A stretch of DNA of 64,000 bases from Psococerastis gibbosa (lineage: Eukaryota > Arthropoda > Insecta > Psocodea > Psocidae), in the NCBI GenBank assembly GCA_963971405.1, contig OZ020484.1, forward strand, positions 27,364,770 to 27,428,769, written 5' to 3'. The notes beneath the pieces were generated by a model. That model was not told where the DNA came from. It searched no databases and was given only the letters and a program-made list of their open reading frames with translations. This document shows positions 51,812-62,865 of the stretch, one piece after another. The position numbers and the translations under genes were made by a program. How positions within the stretch are numbered: the stretch's first letter is position 1; each line of letters starts with the position of its first letter.

Positions 51812-52253
51812 CCTACCTCAATTTAAATTATATCACTGCCTTCGTCCATTCTTCCTCTTTCAGGCCATGCTATACATGATGTGATGGGGCAAGGGGTTCG
51901 ACTTTGGGGGGTGGAAACGTGAGGGGGTGCGCCCAAATTTTCCGATTTTCAGCGAAAATAGGCCCTTTTGGGCTGCGTTTTTGGGGGTGTTAATATCAAT
52001 TCGAAAACTTCAAACTACTTTTGTTCTTTTCCACTGTTCTTATTCTTTTCAGTCATATATTCAGTTTTGCTATGCGCCTTTTCGTTCGGGTTCAGGTGAG
52101 TTGGTAAGCAGTCCCTGTTTTGCCGAAAAACCGGTTTAAAGGGTATATTTCCAAATACATGCATAGAGTAACAAAATTCCACAGCCTGCAATTTTCCATC
52201 GAAATTAATTTTTAATCTCTCATTAGAAGCAGTATGAAATAAGCTTTAAAACG
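51812..52253 (+). repeat. Internal direct repeat, unit 1
   Basis: Pairs with 52409-52850. Shared landmarks: AATTTAAATTATATCA, TTTGGGGGGTGGAAACGTGA, GGTGCGCCCAAATTTT, CGATTTTCAGCGAAAATAGG, ATTCAGTTT, CGTTCGGG, ACATGCATAGAGTAACA, CTCATTAGAAGCAGTAT. Many substitutions between units. Confidence 0.85.
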
Positions 52254-52408
52254 AGTATAAATACATAATTTCAAATTCACCCCTTCCCCCCTTAATCACG
52301 AGTGGAACACAAAGTTTTTAAAAATGACGCGAAAAAAACTGCATTTCTAGCAATCCCATTTAAATTGCATGGGTGGGTTTAAAGCAATATTTTGGGCAGA
52401 TGTGGAAG

Positions 52409-52850
52409 GCCTATGTTAATTTAAATTATATCAGTGTCTTTGTCCGCTCTTCTTCTTTTAGGTCATGCCAAATTTGTCGTGATCAAGCAAGAGGTTCGGC
52501 TTTGGGGGGTGGAAACGTGACGGGGTGCGCCCAAATTTTTCGATTTTCAGCGAAAATAGGCTTTTTCGGCCGCGTTTTCGGAGGTCTTGATATCATTTTG
52601 AAAACTTTAAACTACTTTAGTTCTCTTCCTCCTGTCTTACTCTTTCCAGAGATATATTCAGTTTAACTATCCGCCTCTTCGTTCGGGCTCAAGTGATTTG
52701 GTAAGCCATAGCCATCAGCGTTTTGACGGAATACAGGTCTAAAGTGTACCTTTGAAATTACATGCATAGAGTAACAGGATTCCACAGCCTGACCTCTTCC
52801 ACCAAAATGATTTGTTAATGTCTCATTAGAAGCAGTATAAATTAATCAAT
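52409..52850 (+). repeat. Internal direct repeat, unit 2
   Basis: Second unit of the duplication, ~597 bp downstream of the first; substitutions spread evenly. Followed by the GC-rich 3' region (52870-53034) with two copies of GGGGCGAGCTGC. Confidence 0.85.
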
Positions 52851-53204
52851 TTTCATAGTTGTTAACTGCTTCGTTTGGGTTTGGGGGCATTCACATAAGT
52901 CATGCGAGCCCCGAAGGGGCGAGCTGCGTAATGCCAAATGGAACCACGTTAATGCGAGGCCCCGCAGGGGCGAGCTGCCGCCCGCGGCAGGCGCAAGGGG
53001 GGCGGGGCCGCGAAGCGGTCCCAAGCTCCGCTTGTACTACGTATAAATTGGAAAGCAATAATAAATAAACAAAGACAATGGTAGTCGAGTCCAGCGTATG
53101 ACATTCCGCAGCCGTTCAGCGATTCCCCCAAAGCTCCCAATAAGCACGGTAATTCATGTTTAAAATGGCACACTAAAAAAAACCAGTGGGCAATTGTTGT
53201 TGTT

Positions 53205-53565
53205 GTTTTCAACGCCTGCTTTCAGCATTTCTGCTTTAAGCAACCCTGTCAGCCTGGCGGGGGAGTGAGTCTGTTTGTTAACTTGAGGCACCCTAAGGGC
53301 AGACACCTTCACCTCGGGGAGAAGGGGAGTTGACTGACAGGGTGGACCTCTTGATTATAGGGGATTCCGAACCACTTGGGGAACATGGTAAAGTCACACG
53401 AATAAATCGGATGTGACCAGGACTCGACACGCAAGTAGGCTGACTGGTATAGTATTAGCGCGTTATCATGTCCTTCCATGTTCCCCTGCCAACGCTGTGC
53501 ACACTACCAAGTTTACCGCAGTTTGAAACATGTTCTGCTCTCGTGGAATCAACATTGGCATGATT
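53205..53565 (+). mobile_element. LINE 3' UTR, family K, longest copy
   Basis: From TTGTTGTTGTTTTC through TTTCTGCTTTAAG, CTGTCAGCCTGGCGGGGGAG, GTTAACTTGAGGCACCCTAA, GTGGACCTCTTGATTATAGG, GTGACCAGGACTCG and AACGCTGTGCACACTACCAA. Covers both the 19310-19460 and the 16950-17125 pieces and so links them as one family. Confidence 0.65.
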
Positions 53566-54114
53566 GTGCAAATTGTGTCGCATTTAGGAAATCCGCTAAC
53601 CGCCATTACATTTGACCTTTGTTTTGATGGCGTTTTTTAACCAAAATGAAAACGAGGGATATCGACAGGTTTTTCATTAAAGAAACAAATTAAATGTCGC
53701 TGTAATCACCTCCCAACTGATCCCAATCACTCGACTTTGCTAACTTTAATTGCTATTTTTCGCTTCCTCCAGCGCAAGCAATTAACGGACTGAGCTATCG
53801 GGACCTTTCGCAGCTGAGGGATCGACGAGCGGCGCTGGGCGGGAATAAAATTAATTCAGCTGCAGTGCAACAAAACTGTTGTTGACTTCCTTTTCGAGTA
53901 CGGTATTTGAATAATAACTAACAGGTACACTTTTCTTCTTCATTCACTAAATATAAATATCATTTTAAACATTTATAAATATAAAATATACCTAGTAATA
54001 TTATATAAATACAAGCGGTTCCCGGCGCAGCCTTCGGCTGCTGCCTCCACCGCTTCCGTGTTATTCTAAACCATCCTCGAATCTCCTTGAACACACACAA
54101 CAATATTCATCATC
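53566..54114. other. Intergenic DNA, partly GC-rich
   Basis: A GC-richer stretch at about 53770-53860 and a Ser/Pro-like GC block at 54010-54060 (GGCGCAGCCTTCGGCTGCTG) lack frames or repeats that I recognise. Confidence 0.4.
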
Positions 54115-55795
54115 AAATCAAAAATCAAATTTAAGTATATCCCATATTCATTACGGTATACAGTTATACAATTTAAAAGACATTTCCCTGTGGGCTAGGC
54201 CCGTTCTAGGGTGGATATATAGTATATTTTCTAAAATAATTATTTTAACAATCCCGCGATGGCATTCGTTACAGTGTATATTTTGTGAGTATCGTAGTGT
54301 GTGTGTGTTTTATGTTCATGTGTTGTTTGTGGTGTATTAATGTGTACTTGTTAGTTTTTGTTTATTATTATGCAATTTCTAAATCAGTAAGCCAATTTTT
54401 TACCTTTTCCCTAAAAGCGTGGTAGTTTGTTAGGTTTTTTATGTTTAAGGGAAGTTTGTTGTAGTACTTTTTGCCTATATTTTTTGCCTTTTGCCTATGC
54501 TTTTGCGAGTAGCTTGTCGAGACCGTTTGTATAGATAGTGTGTTTGTTTGTCTGTACCTAGTGTTGTGTTGATGTGCGGGTCTGTCTTGCTTATTTATAT
54601 TTTTGTAGGTGTTGCAAATAGATTCTTTTATGTATAGCTTTTTTATTGACGGTACTTTTGCTAGTTTTAATAGGTCTTCGGTGGGGTATCTATTTGGTTT
54701 CCGGTGAATGATTTTTAACGTTTTCCTGTGTATTACGTTTAATTTCTCCATTATGTTTTGGTTTGCTCCTCCCCAGGCGGTTATACCGTATGATAGTATA
54801 GATTGTACTAGTGCGTGGTATCCACCATTAGTATGTCTGTATTGAGGCACTGTCTCAGTTGTAGGAATTTGTAAAAAGTTTTTCGTATTTTGGCCGCTAA
54901 GAGATCTATGTGTTTTTCCCATTTGTTTTCTTCATCGAGCACGATACCCAGGTATTTGGTATATTTAGATTTTTGGATGGAATCTATTTTGTATTCTGTG
55001 TTGTCCGTGATAGTTTTTGAATTTTTGTATTCTATGAAAGTTGTTTTTTGTAGATTTATTGTGAGTATGTTGCTTTCCATCCAGGTTTTAATTTTTTCCA
55101 TATCTTCGTTTGCTTGTTTGTATAATTCGGTTCTGGTATTAGCGATATACGTATTTGTTTTGTATCATATGCAAAAGCGCTAATTTCACCGTTGAATGGT
55201 TGGTTTAGTAAGTCATTTAGATAAACTTTAAAAAGCACTGGAGCTAAAATTGTGCCTTGGGGAAGGCCTATCGTTATCTTTCCTATATCGTTATTTGTTT
55301 CGTCAATTTTTGTTGTCTGAATTCTGTTTGTTAGATAGCTTTGTATTAGATGTCCCCCTATTCCTCTAATACCGATTTTCTCTAGTTTTATCATTAAAAT
55401 GTTGTGAGGGATTGTGTCGAAGCATTTTTTTAAATCTAGGAATGTTGCCAGACAGTGTTTATATTTCTCTTTTGCGTCGTTTATCACATTTATTGTTTCA
55501 TAGATTGCGTCTGCTGTGCCAGATTTTTTTTTGAATCCATATTGTTTATTTTTTATGATTTTAAATTTCGTAATTCGTATGAATCTATTCGTGTTTGCAT
55601 CGCTCTTTCAAGAATTTTGCTGATGTTCGATAGTAGTGACATTGGCCTATAGTTTTCGATGGAGTGTCTATTTTCAGATTTGTGGCATGGTATTACTATG
55701 GATTGTTTTGCCTCTTCCGGGTATATTCCACTAGTAAGCATGATGTTTATGATGTGTGTTAACGGGTTTTTTTTTAAATGTGCGCATTTTTTTAT
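54115..55795 (-). pseudogene. LINE reverse transcriptase pseudogene
   Basis: Minus strand, 5' truncated, pieces in order: 55741-55553 (IENYRPMSLLSNISKILERA, RT fingers), 55520-55056 (QYGFKKKSGTADAIY; motif A FLDLKKCFDTIPH; motif B GLPQGTILAPVLF; FAYDT), 55101-54808 (KYTKYLGIVLDEENKWEKH, motif D/thumb), 54922-54368 (SILSYGITAWGGANQNIMEK to NWLTDLEIA). Each piece is in a different frame from the next, and a TAA ends the first. The normal FADD catalytic box reads FAYD, so an active-site Asp is Tyr. The 3' UTR runs to a GATTTTTGATTTGATGATG tail at about 54115. No endonuclease or RNase H remains. Probably Jockey/CR1 group. Confidence 0.85.
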
Positions 55796-55804
55796 GGTCT
55801 CTGT

Positions 55805-55895
55805 ATTTATATATTAATGACATAATCATAATCGGTCCAGTCGTTTGAGAGGAGGCCCGGAACATACGCACGGACAGTCGATATATATATATTAT
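55805..55895 (+). mobile_element. LINE-type 3' end fragment
   Basis: ATCGGTCCAGTCGTTTGAGA followed by GGACAGTCGATATATATA resembles the 3' end found repeatedly in arthropod genomes (ATCGGTCCAG...TTTxGGAG). No pol attached. Confidence 0.45.
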
Positions 55896-56195
55896 TAAGA
55901 TAAACAAAATTGTGTATCATAAAAATAAAAACGATATGTTTTGAGAATATCTATATCATTACACGGTCGAACATGCTACGTAATCGCAGCAGCAGCATGA
56001 TGCAAATTGCACATTACTCAGAAAGTTCTCTTTGATTAAAAAAAAAATAGATGGCGTCTAGTCATAAGCTAAGTAAGGCCGAGAATGGTGAAACGTAATT
56101 GGAAATGGGGGGAAATGTCAAATGATATGGCGGTCCAATGACATTGTTGGCAAAGGAAATATAAGTTAGTTTTTTTGGCCCCAACACTAATAACT

Positions 56196-56409
56196 AAATA
56201 AATATTGACTTATTGCTATATTACTAAGCCAACCTAGCGGAGTTAGGACTGTAATTAAGCCCTTTCTTACACTCAACTAGGAAAGGCCGGGGACCGCCTG
56301 CTTTGGATGCCCTCCGCAGCATGGCCAGAAAATGTATCAAGTGTGGGACTCGAACCAGCAACCTTTCGGGTGAAAGTCGGAGTCTGTACCTCTACTCTAC
56401 ATGCCCTAA
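56196..56409 (-). mobile_element. tRNA-derived SINE, copy 7
   Basis: Minus strand; head and B-box (GGTTCGAGTCC in the complement) intact; body hairpin altered by ACTGTAATTAAGCCC. A/T tail at the left edge. Confidence 0.87.
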
Positions 56410-56755
56410 CCTTACATAATGGAATAAAATGAAAAACAAATGTTCAATCCAGCTGGCAGACTTGCGAACAGAATCCGGCCAAGTTACTGCGCGCTTGGCC
56501 CCGTTAACTAAATAGCTTTATTAAATGGGGAAATGTGAAAATATAAGACAAAGTTAACTAATGTGAGTTGTTGTAATGCATAATTTGTCAGATCTAATAG
56601 ATGTTCGGATGGGTGGTAAGCGGTTTGGTTGGTAGAATTCAACGTCGTCTCGAGTCTCTACCTGCCGCAATAAGTTGGAAGCTTCTGCCCCCCCCCCTCC
56701 CTCAAAAATACACGCCACTGACTTCTAATCTACATAACTTTGTTATTATTATTCT
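56410..56755. other. Intergenic DNA with C10 tract
   Basis: C run at about 56688-56697; otherwise nothing recognised. Confidence 0.4.
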
Positions 56756-56910
56756 TCATCATCTTCTGGCTCTATGATTGCCCTTGATTGGCTTTTGGCC
56801 TGTTCGAAAACAGTCCTCCAGTCGTCTCGATCTTGTACAACGCTCCACCATCAACGAACTGCCAACTCGCGAAGGTCAGTTTCCAACTCATCCTTCCAGC
56901 CTTTTCGAGG
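56756..56910 (-). pseudogene. LINE (RTE-like) pol C-terminal fragment, copy d
   Basis: Minus strand reads WKDELETDLRELAVR, a stop, then WWSVVQDRDDWRTVFEQAKS. The W...AQDRxxWR pattern is characteristic of RTE-type LINE C-termini. It is only ~50 codons long and followed by an AAGAATAATAATAAC-like tail on the minus strand. Confidence 0.6.
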
Positions 56911-57964
56911 ATATTATGTTATTAGTTTTCCATATTCAAAGGTGTACGTGAACCCGGCTCTCGATCCAGCCTGGCCATAAAATCGAATGTATACAATGCA
57001 GCATACGACACTTTACACGTTCGATATTGGTTCGCAAACTTCCCTGAGTTACCCTCGAATGTCCTTCAAAAATCAAAATGTACTGCAGAAACCTTCTTTG
57101 CAATCAAAACCGCAACAAGTTCTGAAGTTTACATCAATATCTCTATTATCTCTGTGTCAATGCAGCTACAAGTACTATATATTGCATCGTGCCACAGCAG
57201 TGGGAATAAATTATGCAAGAATTCGCAAGCTACCGTCTCAATTAAGAGCTACGTAAACAACTCATTGCTGCATAGGTTTCACGTCATAGGAATTTAAGCA
57301 CTCCTTCCTGCTGAAGCAAGATTAAATGTCATATTGTTCCTTGTAATGAAAAGCATGGGGAACAACAGCCTCCCCAGGTGGGTACTATGTGCGGGAGACG
57401 ACAACTTAAGTTTAAAACTTGGGACAAACTATTCTACATTGAATATGGAATACCTAGCACCAGACCAGGAATTAATTTTTAATGTCAAAGGAAAAAGATT
57501 TGCGAGTTTTCATACATGAAAGATTTAACACGTTGTATGTACAGACTATATGCATAAACTAAATTATGACATGCAAAGAATGATTCGGTTCGCGTGAGAT
57601 TTATGGGGGCTCAAGAGTTTGTATCTGTACAGCGAGTTTGTTTTTCTGCATATTAAATTCAGGTTTTTCTACTGAATTGTAACCGAGTGTCAGAAAAATA
57701 TGCGGCTGCTTTTTAATCGCAGTTTTTAATACCTTGGGTTTGTTTTCATCGCGCGTAGAAACTCCAACCCAACGAAGCGTTCATAATACAGTATTAGAAA
57801 TTGGCTTAAATTACATAGTCTGAAATTAAAATAACGGTATGATATCATAATTGGAGAAGGCGTTAAGTCAAATTTTTCAACAGCCCTGATTTTGACCCGC
57901 GAGCCAAACATATCGTTTAAAATTAACTACAGCCAGTGGCGTAACAAAATTTTTTCGGGACCCT
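56911..57964. other. Intergenic DNA; one hAT-like terminus
   Basis: CAGCCAGTGGCGTAAC near 57931 is a single CAGTGGCG-type hAT end into which MITE B copy 6 inserted. Open frames at 56774-57519 have no family features. Confidence 0.4.
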
Positions 57965-58353
57965 TACGGCGCCCATCCCATCGACCGGCTAGGGCTATTT
58001 ACAAAAACGGTGACGTGGTAGCAGACATTCAAGACTTAGGTGGCGTTTCCACCGACCTCGCATTGCAGAATGCAAATGACATTGACGGAAATTAGAATTT
58101 TTCTTTTTATAGAAATATATTAAAATGTTTGTACTTAACATACCCCATCACGCCATTTTTTAATTTTAGTTTGTTTGTTTGTGATTTTACTGTATGATCA
58201 TTGATCAATTTTAACTATGGCATAGAGGAAAATAAACATTTCCGTCAATTCTGCAATGCGAGGTCGGTGGAAACCCCGCCTAAGTCTTGAATGTCTGCTA
58301 CCACGTCACTGTTTTTGTAAATAGCCCTAGCCGGTCAGTGGAATGGGCGCCTA
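57965..58353. mobile_element. Composite MITE B, copy 6
   Basis: Outer ends GGCGCCCATCCCATCGACCG and reverse complement; same ~70-bp outer arms as copy 5 with the inner element in the reverse orientation. Nearly the same outer sequence as copy 5, so these two share a recent source. Confidence 0.87.
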
Positions 58354-58734
58354 CGCAAGAAGACTCATCTCCCCTCACCCATGGACATTCACTCCCCAGA
58401 GGGATAATTTAAAAAACAAATAGGCCGAAATATAGAGCCTTACGCATTTTGATGGCAGTATCGTTTAGGTTTTACAGATGATTATGAATGTAACTGCAAA
58501 CAGGGGGGCGGGGGTTACCCTCGGTGGAAAGGTTGGAAAAAATAGAACTGAAATAGTAGGGTCTTACGCGTTTCGGGAGCAAAAATACTGTAGATTTACA
58601 GGCGAAGACTTATTAAAAAGACTGCCAACAGGGGGTCGACCCGGATGAATAAGAAGCCCATGCGCTTGAAGTCGCCCTTAAAATGATAAAAAAAAATCAT
58701 AATAATGATTAATGACTGACCCTATTATTTTTAC
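58354..58734. other. Short intergenic stretch
   Basis: Contains GGGGGGCGGGGGTTACCC near 58504; nothing else recognised. Confidence 0.4.
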
Positions 58735-59097
58735 TTCTTCTTCTTCAAGTTACAGCCGGATGGCTGGTTGGCAGCAACATGTGGCTTCGATGCCTCCACT
58801 CCTCTCGATCCTGGCACGCCCTCTTCAGCTCCACGTATGTCTTGGCCCCTACATCCTCCATAACTTGCTGCAGATAATCGTTTCTTGGGCGCCCAGGTCG
58901 GTTGACGCCTTCTAATGCTCCCTCTATGATGCAGCTTACGAAGTTTTCGTGTCGAAGCAAATGTCCAATCCAGTGAGCTCTTCTTTTCCTTATCGATGCA
59001 ACGAGAGTTTTTGTTTCGCTTAGTTAGAACGTCCTCATTTGTAACATGGGCTTGCCAAGGTATTCGTAGTATGCGACGATAGCACCACATTTTTATT
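58735..59097 (-). pseudogene. LINE (RTE-like) pol C-terminus, best-preserved copy e
   Basis: Minus strand: KMWCYRRILRIPWQAHVTNE, DVLTKRNKNSRCIDKEK, then after a one-base frameshift KRRAHWIGHLLRHENFVSC, IIEGALEGVNRPGRPRNDYL, QQVMEDVGAKTYVELKRACQ, DREEWRHRS and a stop shortly after. The WCYRRxLRIPW...HVTNExVL...GRPR...DRxEW pattern is a well-known LINE C-terminus. It ends in a GAAGAAGAAGAAGT tail. The 5' end is cut off just before the WCYRR motif. Confidence 0.82.
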
Positions 59098-60203
59098 TAT
59101 TTAAATGAATGGCTCAGACTCTATAGTAACACGTATAGCTCAGTTAGGGTCAATGGGCCAATTAAATTTTGAGAAATTTAAAAATAAGGAAAAGAAAAAG
59201 GATCCAGTGACGCGATTGCTTTCGGGAAATGAAGAATTTTCCAAATTTGTTCGCATTTAAGATGAAAGCGCGGGGGTACAAGTTTGCGAAATGGCGACAA
59301 CTGCGGCCCACCATTATCCCCCGCGGGGGGAAACAAAGTTCACAGCTTGTCGCCGGCGACCAAAGTTTCAACGCATTCAGAAGCAGCGATGACATTTGAA
59401 AAGGTCATTTCATCTGTCAGCAGTCGGCACCGACCCAGCTGCTGCCCTTAACTCCCAAAATCTCATCGGCTTTAACAACCTTTAACAAGCTTAGCTGGTT
59501 AAGAAGGGATCATATGTTTTCAAGACTAACCCCCTTGTCCACTCCATAAGCAAACATATAGTATATGTTTTCTCCAAAGTTCTGGTGTATTCCGAATCAA
59601 AGTATTAGAGTAGTAAGAGGCACGGAGGCACATTATATTACAATAGGGTGGTTCTCTTTTTCTGAGGTTTTTATGGCAGATTTCCTTTAAGTACCTATCG
59701 TACTCTTTTGATAGTTTAAAAGAAACGAAATTTTTTTATTTTATTATTTTAAATCATTTAAAGTAATTCGTGAAACCCGCTTTTCGTAAGCAGCAAATTG
59801 TTTATTCACGGTATAAAATCACCTAAAACCTACAAAATATTTGAAACAAAAACTTGGACTACAGACAGTGGCGTAAATAACACCCCCCGCGGGGGGGGGG
59901 GGGGACGCAGCATTGCTGGGGGCGCACTTGCGTTCCCAAAAATAATAAGATAATTTAGAAATCTACGTACCTAATTAATAAAAATTTGTATTAAATATCA
60001 ATTTGTTATCCAAGGTGACTACAGTAAAGTTATGAAATTAGGAACTTCATCTCATTTAAAACTAAAAATTTTCTTTCGCGCCAATACTGCACTTCACCAG
60101 TGGCAGCAGAATGCACTGGGTACCAGCAAAACCTGACAGCGGCTGGTACGTTTTCCATTACTATTTTATTATTTATTCTACAAACTTTTTCTTCCTATTC
60201 CAC
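59098..60203. other. Intergenic DNA; G14 tract and a low-repeat GC-richer block
   Basis: 59200-59460 is GC-richer and free of recognisable repeats. G14 at 59891-59904 follows CAGTGGCGTAAATAAC, an hAT-like terminus at about 59868. No gene supported. Confidence 0.4.
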
Positions 60204-61534
60204 CAAGACCGTAGGCAAGGGGGCTTATTGGGCAGCCGCCTCCCCCCCCCCCCACAGAACTGATGAGTTGAGAATTAAATGCATCTAGTACGGTAACATG
60301 AATATGTCTTCCTCTGTAAATTATAAGCTTTACTGCTGTTAAAATCGTAAAACCCCACTATTTCGGGGCTAATTTAAAAAAAAAAATCCGGGGGAGACAC
60401 CAGGGCCCCCCTGTCTTCTGTAATATGTATAAGCATTCCTTTGTAAGTTTTATAAAAATCTATACTTTACTGCTGTTAAAATGCGTAACACCCCAATATA
60501 TTACACTCACATTTTCACATTTTTTCCCAGGGGGAGGCTCCCTCTGTGGATTACGTGCAATCAGTGGCGGGTCCAGAGGGGGGCCGAGAAAAATTAGTAT
60601 ACACTATATAAAATAGGGCATTATTAACAAAACCTTAGTATGGTAACATGAATATGTCTTCCATGTTTACATTATAAATTTTACTGCTGTAAAAATCGTA
60701 AAACGCCACTATTTTGAACTTATATTTTCATATTTTTCCCCCGAAGGAGACCCCCGGAACCCCTATTTCCAGCAATTTGAATAAGCATTTAGGCATTCCT
60801 TTGTGAGCTTTAAAAAATCAATACTTTACTGCTGTTATAATGCGTACAACCCCACTATTTTGTCCTTATGTTTTCAAATTTTTGCTCCATGGGAGACCCC
60901 CGGGCCCCCCTGTTTCCAACAATATGAATAAGCATTATTGCTGCTGTTAAAATGCGTAAAACCCCACTATTTTTCCCTTATGTTTTCAAAATTTTCCTCC
61001 GGAGGAGACCCCGGTACCCCCTGTTTTCCAGCAATATGAATAACCATTATTGCTGCACTATTGCTGCTGTTAAAATGCGTTAAATCTCTCTTTTTGCCGT
61101 TATATTTTCAATTTTTCCACCGGGGGAGGCCCCCGGACCTCCCATTGGTGCCTATCTGCATCAGGCGCATGGGTTTTTCAAGTAGCCTAATGCACTGTAA
61201 ATTAATGTGCCTTGTTTCGCTAACAAATACAGTAATTGCACAATCGCTAAAAATTAGTTTGGCTTGGTAGGCTACACCCACTTTTCCCGGAATGGCCCCC
61301 TCCAAACATCTCCCTTGCGTGCAATATTATTTCTATAAAATCTAAGCCGTCGTAATGGTATCATAATGATTTAGTCCGCATATCTACAAAATGTTGTCTG
61401 GCCGTATTCCCACTAAATTAGTATTTTATATGCCTATGCTATCACAAATAGCCTACGAGTAACACCGTAACCTCTTAAGAATACACTAGATAGGATGACA
61501 GCCACCCCCGAAAAAAATCCTGGCTACGGCCTTG
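60204..61534. mobile_element. hAT-like element with internal tandem array (1331 bp)
   Basis: Ends CAAGACCGTAGGCAAGGGGG and TCCTGGCTACGGCCTTG, inverted with a few changes. Flanked by tattccac (60196-60203) and cattccac (61535-61542): 7 of 8 bases of an 8-bp target duplication. The interior is mostly a tandem array (60290-61145), then a ~390-bp unique part. An internal CAGTGGCGGGTCCAGAGGGG at ~60562 suggests another hAT end nested inside. No transposase. Confidence 0.82.
60290..61145 (+). repeat. Tandem array of ~6 diverged 110-145 bp units
   Basis: Each unit runs: AATATGAATAAGCATT, ...TTTACTGCTGTTAAAATGCG, ...ACCCCACTATTTT, ...TTATGTTTTCA, ...GGGGAGACCCCCGG, ...CCCCTGTTTCCAGC. Units differ by substitutions and short deletions; later ones lack CCTTTGTAAGTTTT. 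Confidence 0.8.
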
Positions 61535-62046
61535 CATTCCACTGTTAACAATCACTCATAACAAAGATGAAATAATAAGACGAGGTAGGGCGCACCAAAT
61601 ATCAAACTGTAGTAGGCCTACTATAGTATGTTTAACATGGTACTGGATGGTTCTTGAGCAAGAAAATTGATGAAATTGGAGTGTATTAAACTTAATATTA
61701 AATTTTATCAGATTTTTTCATCTTGATTGAACTGTAGTTAGTAGTTACATCCAATTTAACGGGCAAACTCGATGTAGATTAATTTCTTAGTCAACTGCTA
61801 AAGCTCATTAGAATAGAGACTGTAGCATTCTAATGACAAGTTTCATGATGCAATTATTACAGTGTTATATAATATTTACTAAAAACTACAGAAGCTTAAA
61901 TAATTTACAACGGGGTTTTCACTTTGACATCTTACCTTCAGTACCGTAAATAATGGTGATGGTCTCAAAGGAAATTAAAAATGTGGTTAATTAGGCTATT
62001 TTAGAATGAAGTAAGCAAATATTTTACATATATTTCTAATGAGATT
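61535..62046. other. Intergenic DNA, nothing recognised
   Basis: AT-rich, no repeats identified. Confidence 0.4.
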
Positions 62047-62215
62047 GCTCAAGTCCCAAACTTGCTACATTTTCTGACCATGCATCGGATGCCATGTAGA
62101 GCAGGCGGTCCCGGGCTTGCCTAGTTGAGTATAAGAAAGGACTTTATAGCCCTAACTCCATTAATTTGGCTGTTGGTTAGTAATAGAATAAAAAGTCAAT
62201 CTGTATTTATTAATT
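62047..62215 (+). mobile_element. tRNA-derived SINE, copy 8 (5' truncated)
   Basis: Begins at GCTCAAGTCCCAAACTTGC, i.e. just at the B-box, and lacks the tRNA-like head. Body and AATAAAAAGTCAATCTGTA tail are present. Confidence 0.82.
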
Positions 62216-62865
62216 TAAGCACACCGTAGTTTATTGCGTATTATTAGAAATACATGTTTATAACTGGCCGTGCGACATTATTATTAATACTTGGTTACAC
62301 GAAACAACGATACACAGTCTGATAGAAGGAAGCGAGCGCGCAGGGGGTCCTTAAGCCGAAAATTAGAACAGGGGTATTAGAGTGGGGGAGGGGGAGGCAG
62401 CAATCTTCCAGATTATAGAAACAAAACTCCGAAATCCCACTCATTTCTGCGGATTACCTCGGTATTTGGAACATCAATCTCAAAATGATTGTAGACTAAA
62501 CGCCTATCCCTACGTAATATCAATTATTAATGAGAACAAAATTGGTATCTATTCATTTTCACTTTCCTATTGTATAGCCACTATACAGATAAAAGCTTCT
62601 GATCTGCTGAGATAAATAAGGTACTAGGTGAATTGGGTTATTTCGGGGTCCCTCTTTTGCCCTACTACATAAAACATATTTACGTACAGTACGTACCTCC
62701 CACCAACAAAAGAACAAAATGAAATAGAACAACTGTCGCAGTGTCTTCAAATGTCTTCCTCATCACTGAAACTAAGTGGCTCCGGATGATGATTTAATTC
62801 CCAAATAAATCTGTGAATTCTTAAATCTAGATGTTCCCCTTAGGCTACCTACCTCAACCTACTTA
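62216..62865. other. Intergenic DNA, nothing recognised
   Basis: Frames at 62382-62615 and 62559-62750 have no family features. Confidence 0.4.

Larger units (their letters stand above)
51528..53034 (+). mobile_element. Helitron-like non-autonomous insertion (1507 bp)
   Basis: Starts TCTATCTTTATAAAAATCAA and ends in a GC-rich stem, AAGCGG-tcccaagct-CCGCTT, then G. It interrupts F exactly between A and T of CCTTA/TACTACG with no target duplication. A 5' TC, a 3' hairpin, A/T target and no duplication are Helitron hallmarks; the 3' CTTG instead of CTRR and the hairpin lying at the very end are atypical. Contains a TATG repeat (51566-51596) and a ~440-bp direct duplication. No Rep/helicase. Confidence 0.7.
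50688..53062 (+). mobile_element. F element, copy 3, split by a Helitron-like insertion
   Basis: F sequence occupies 50688-51527 and 53035-53062. It has the family start TAAAGAACCGGTCCGAG, 14 G at 50805-50818, GGGGCAAGCGACCCCCC and ACAGACCGACCGACAGACC repeats. Its end, TACTACGTATAAATTGGAAAGC, is displaced by 1507 bp. The minus frame 51353-51763 crosses the junction and is spurious. Confidence 0.88.
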
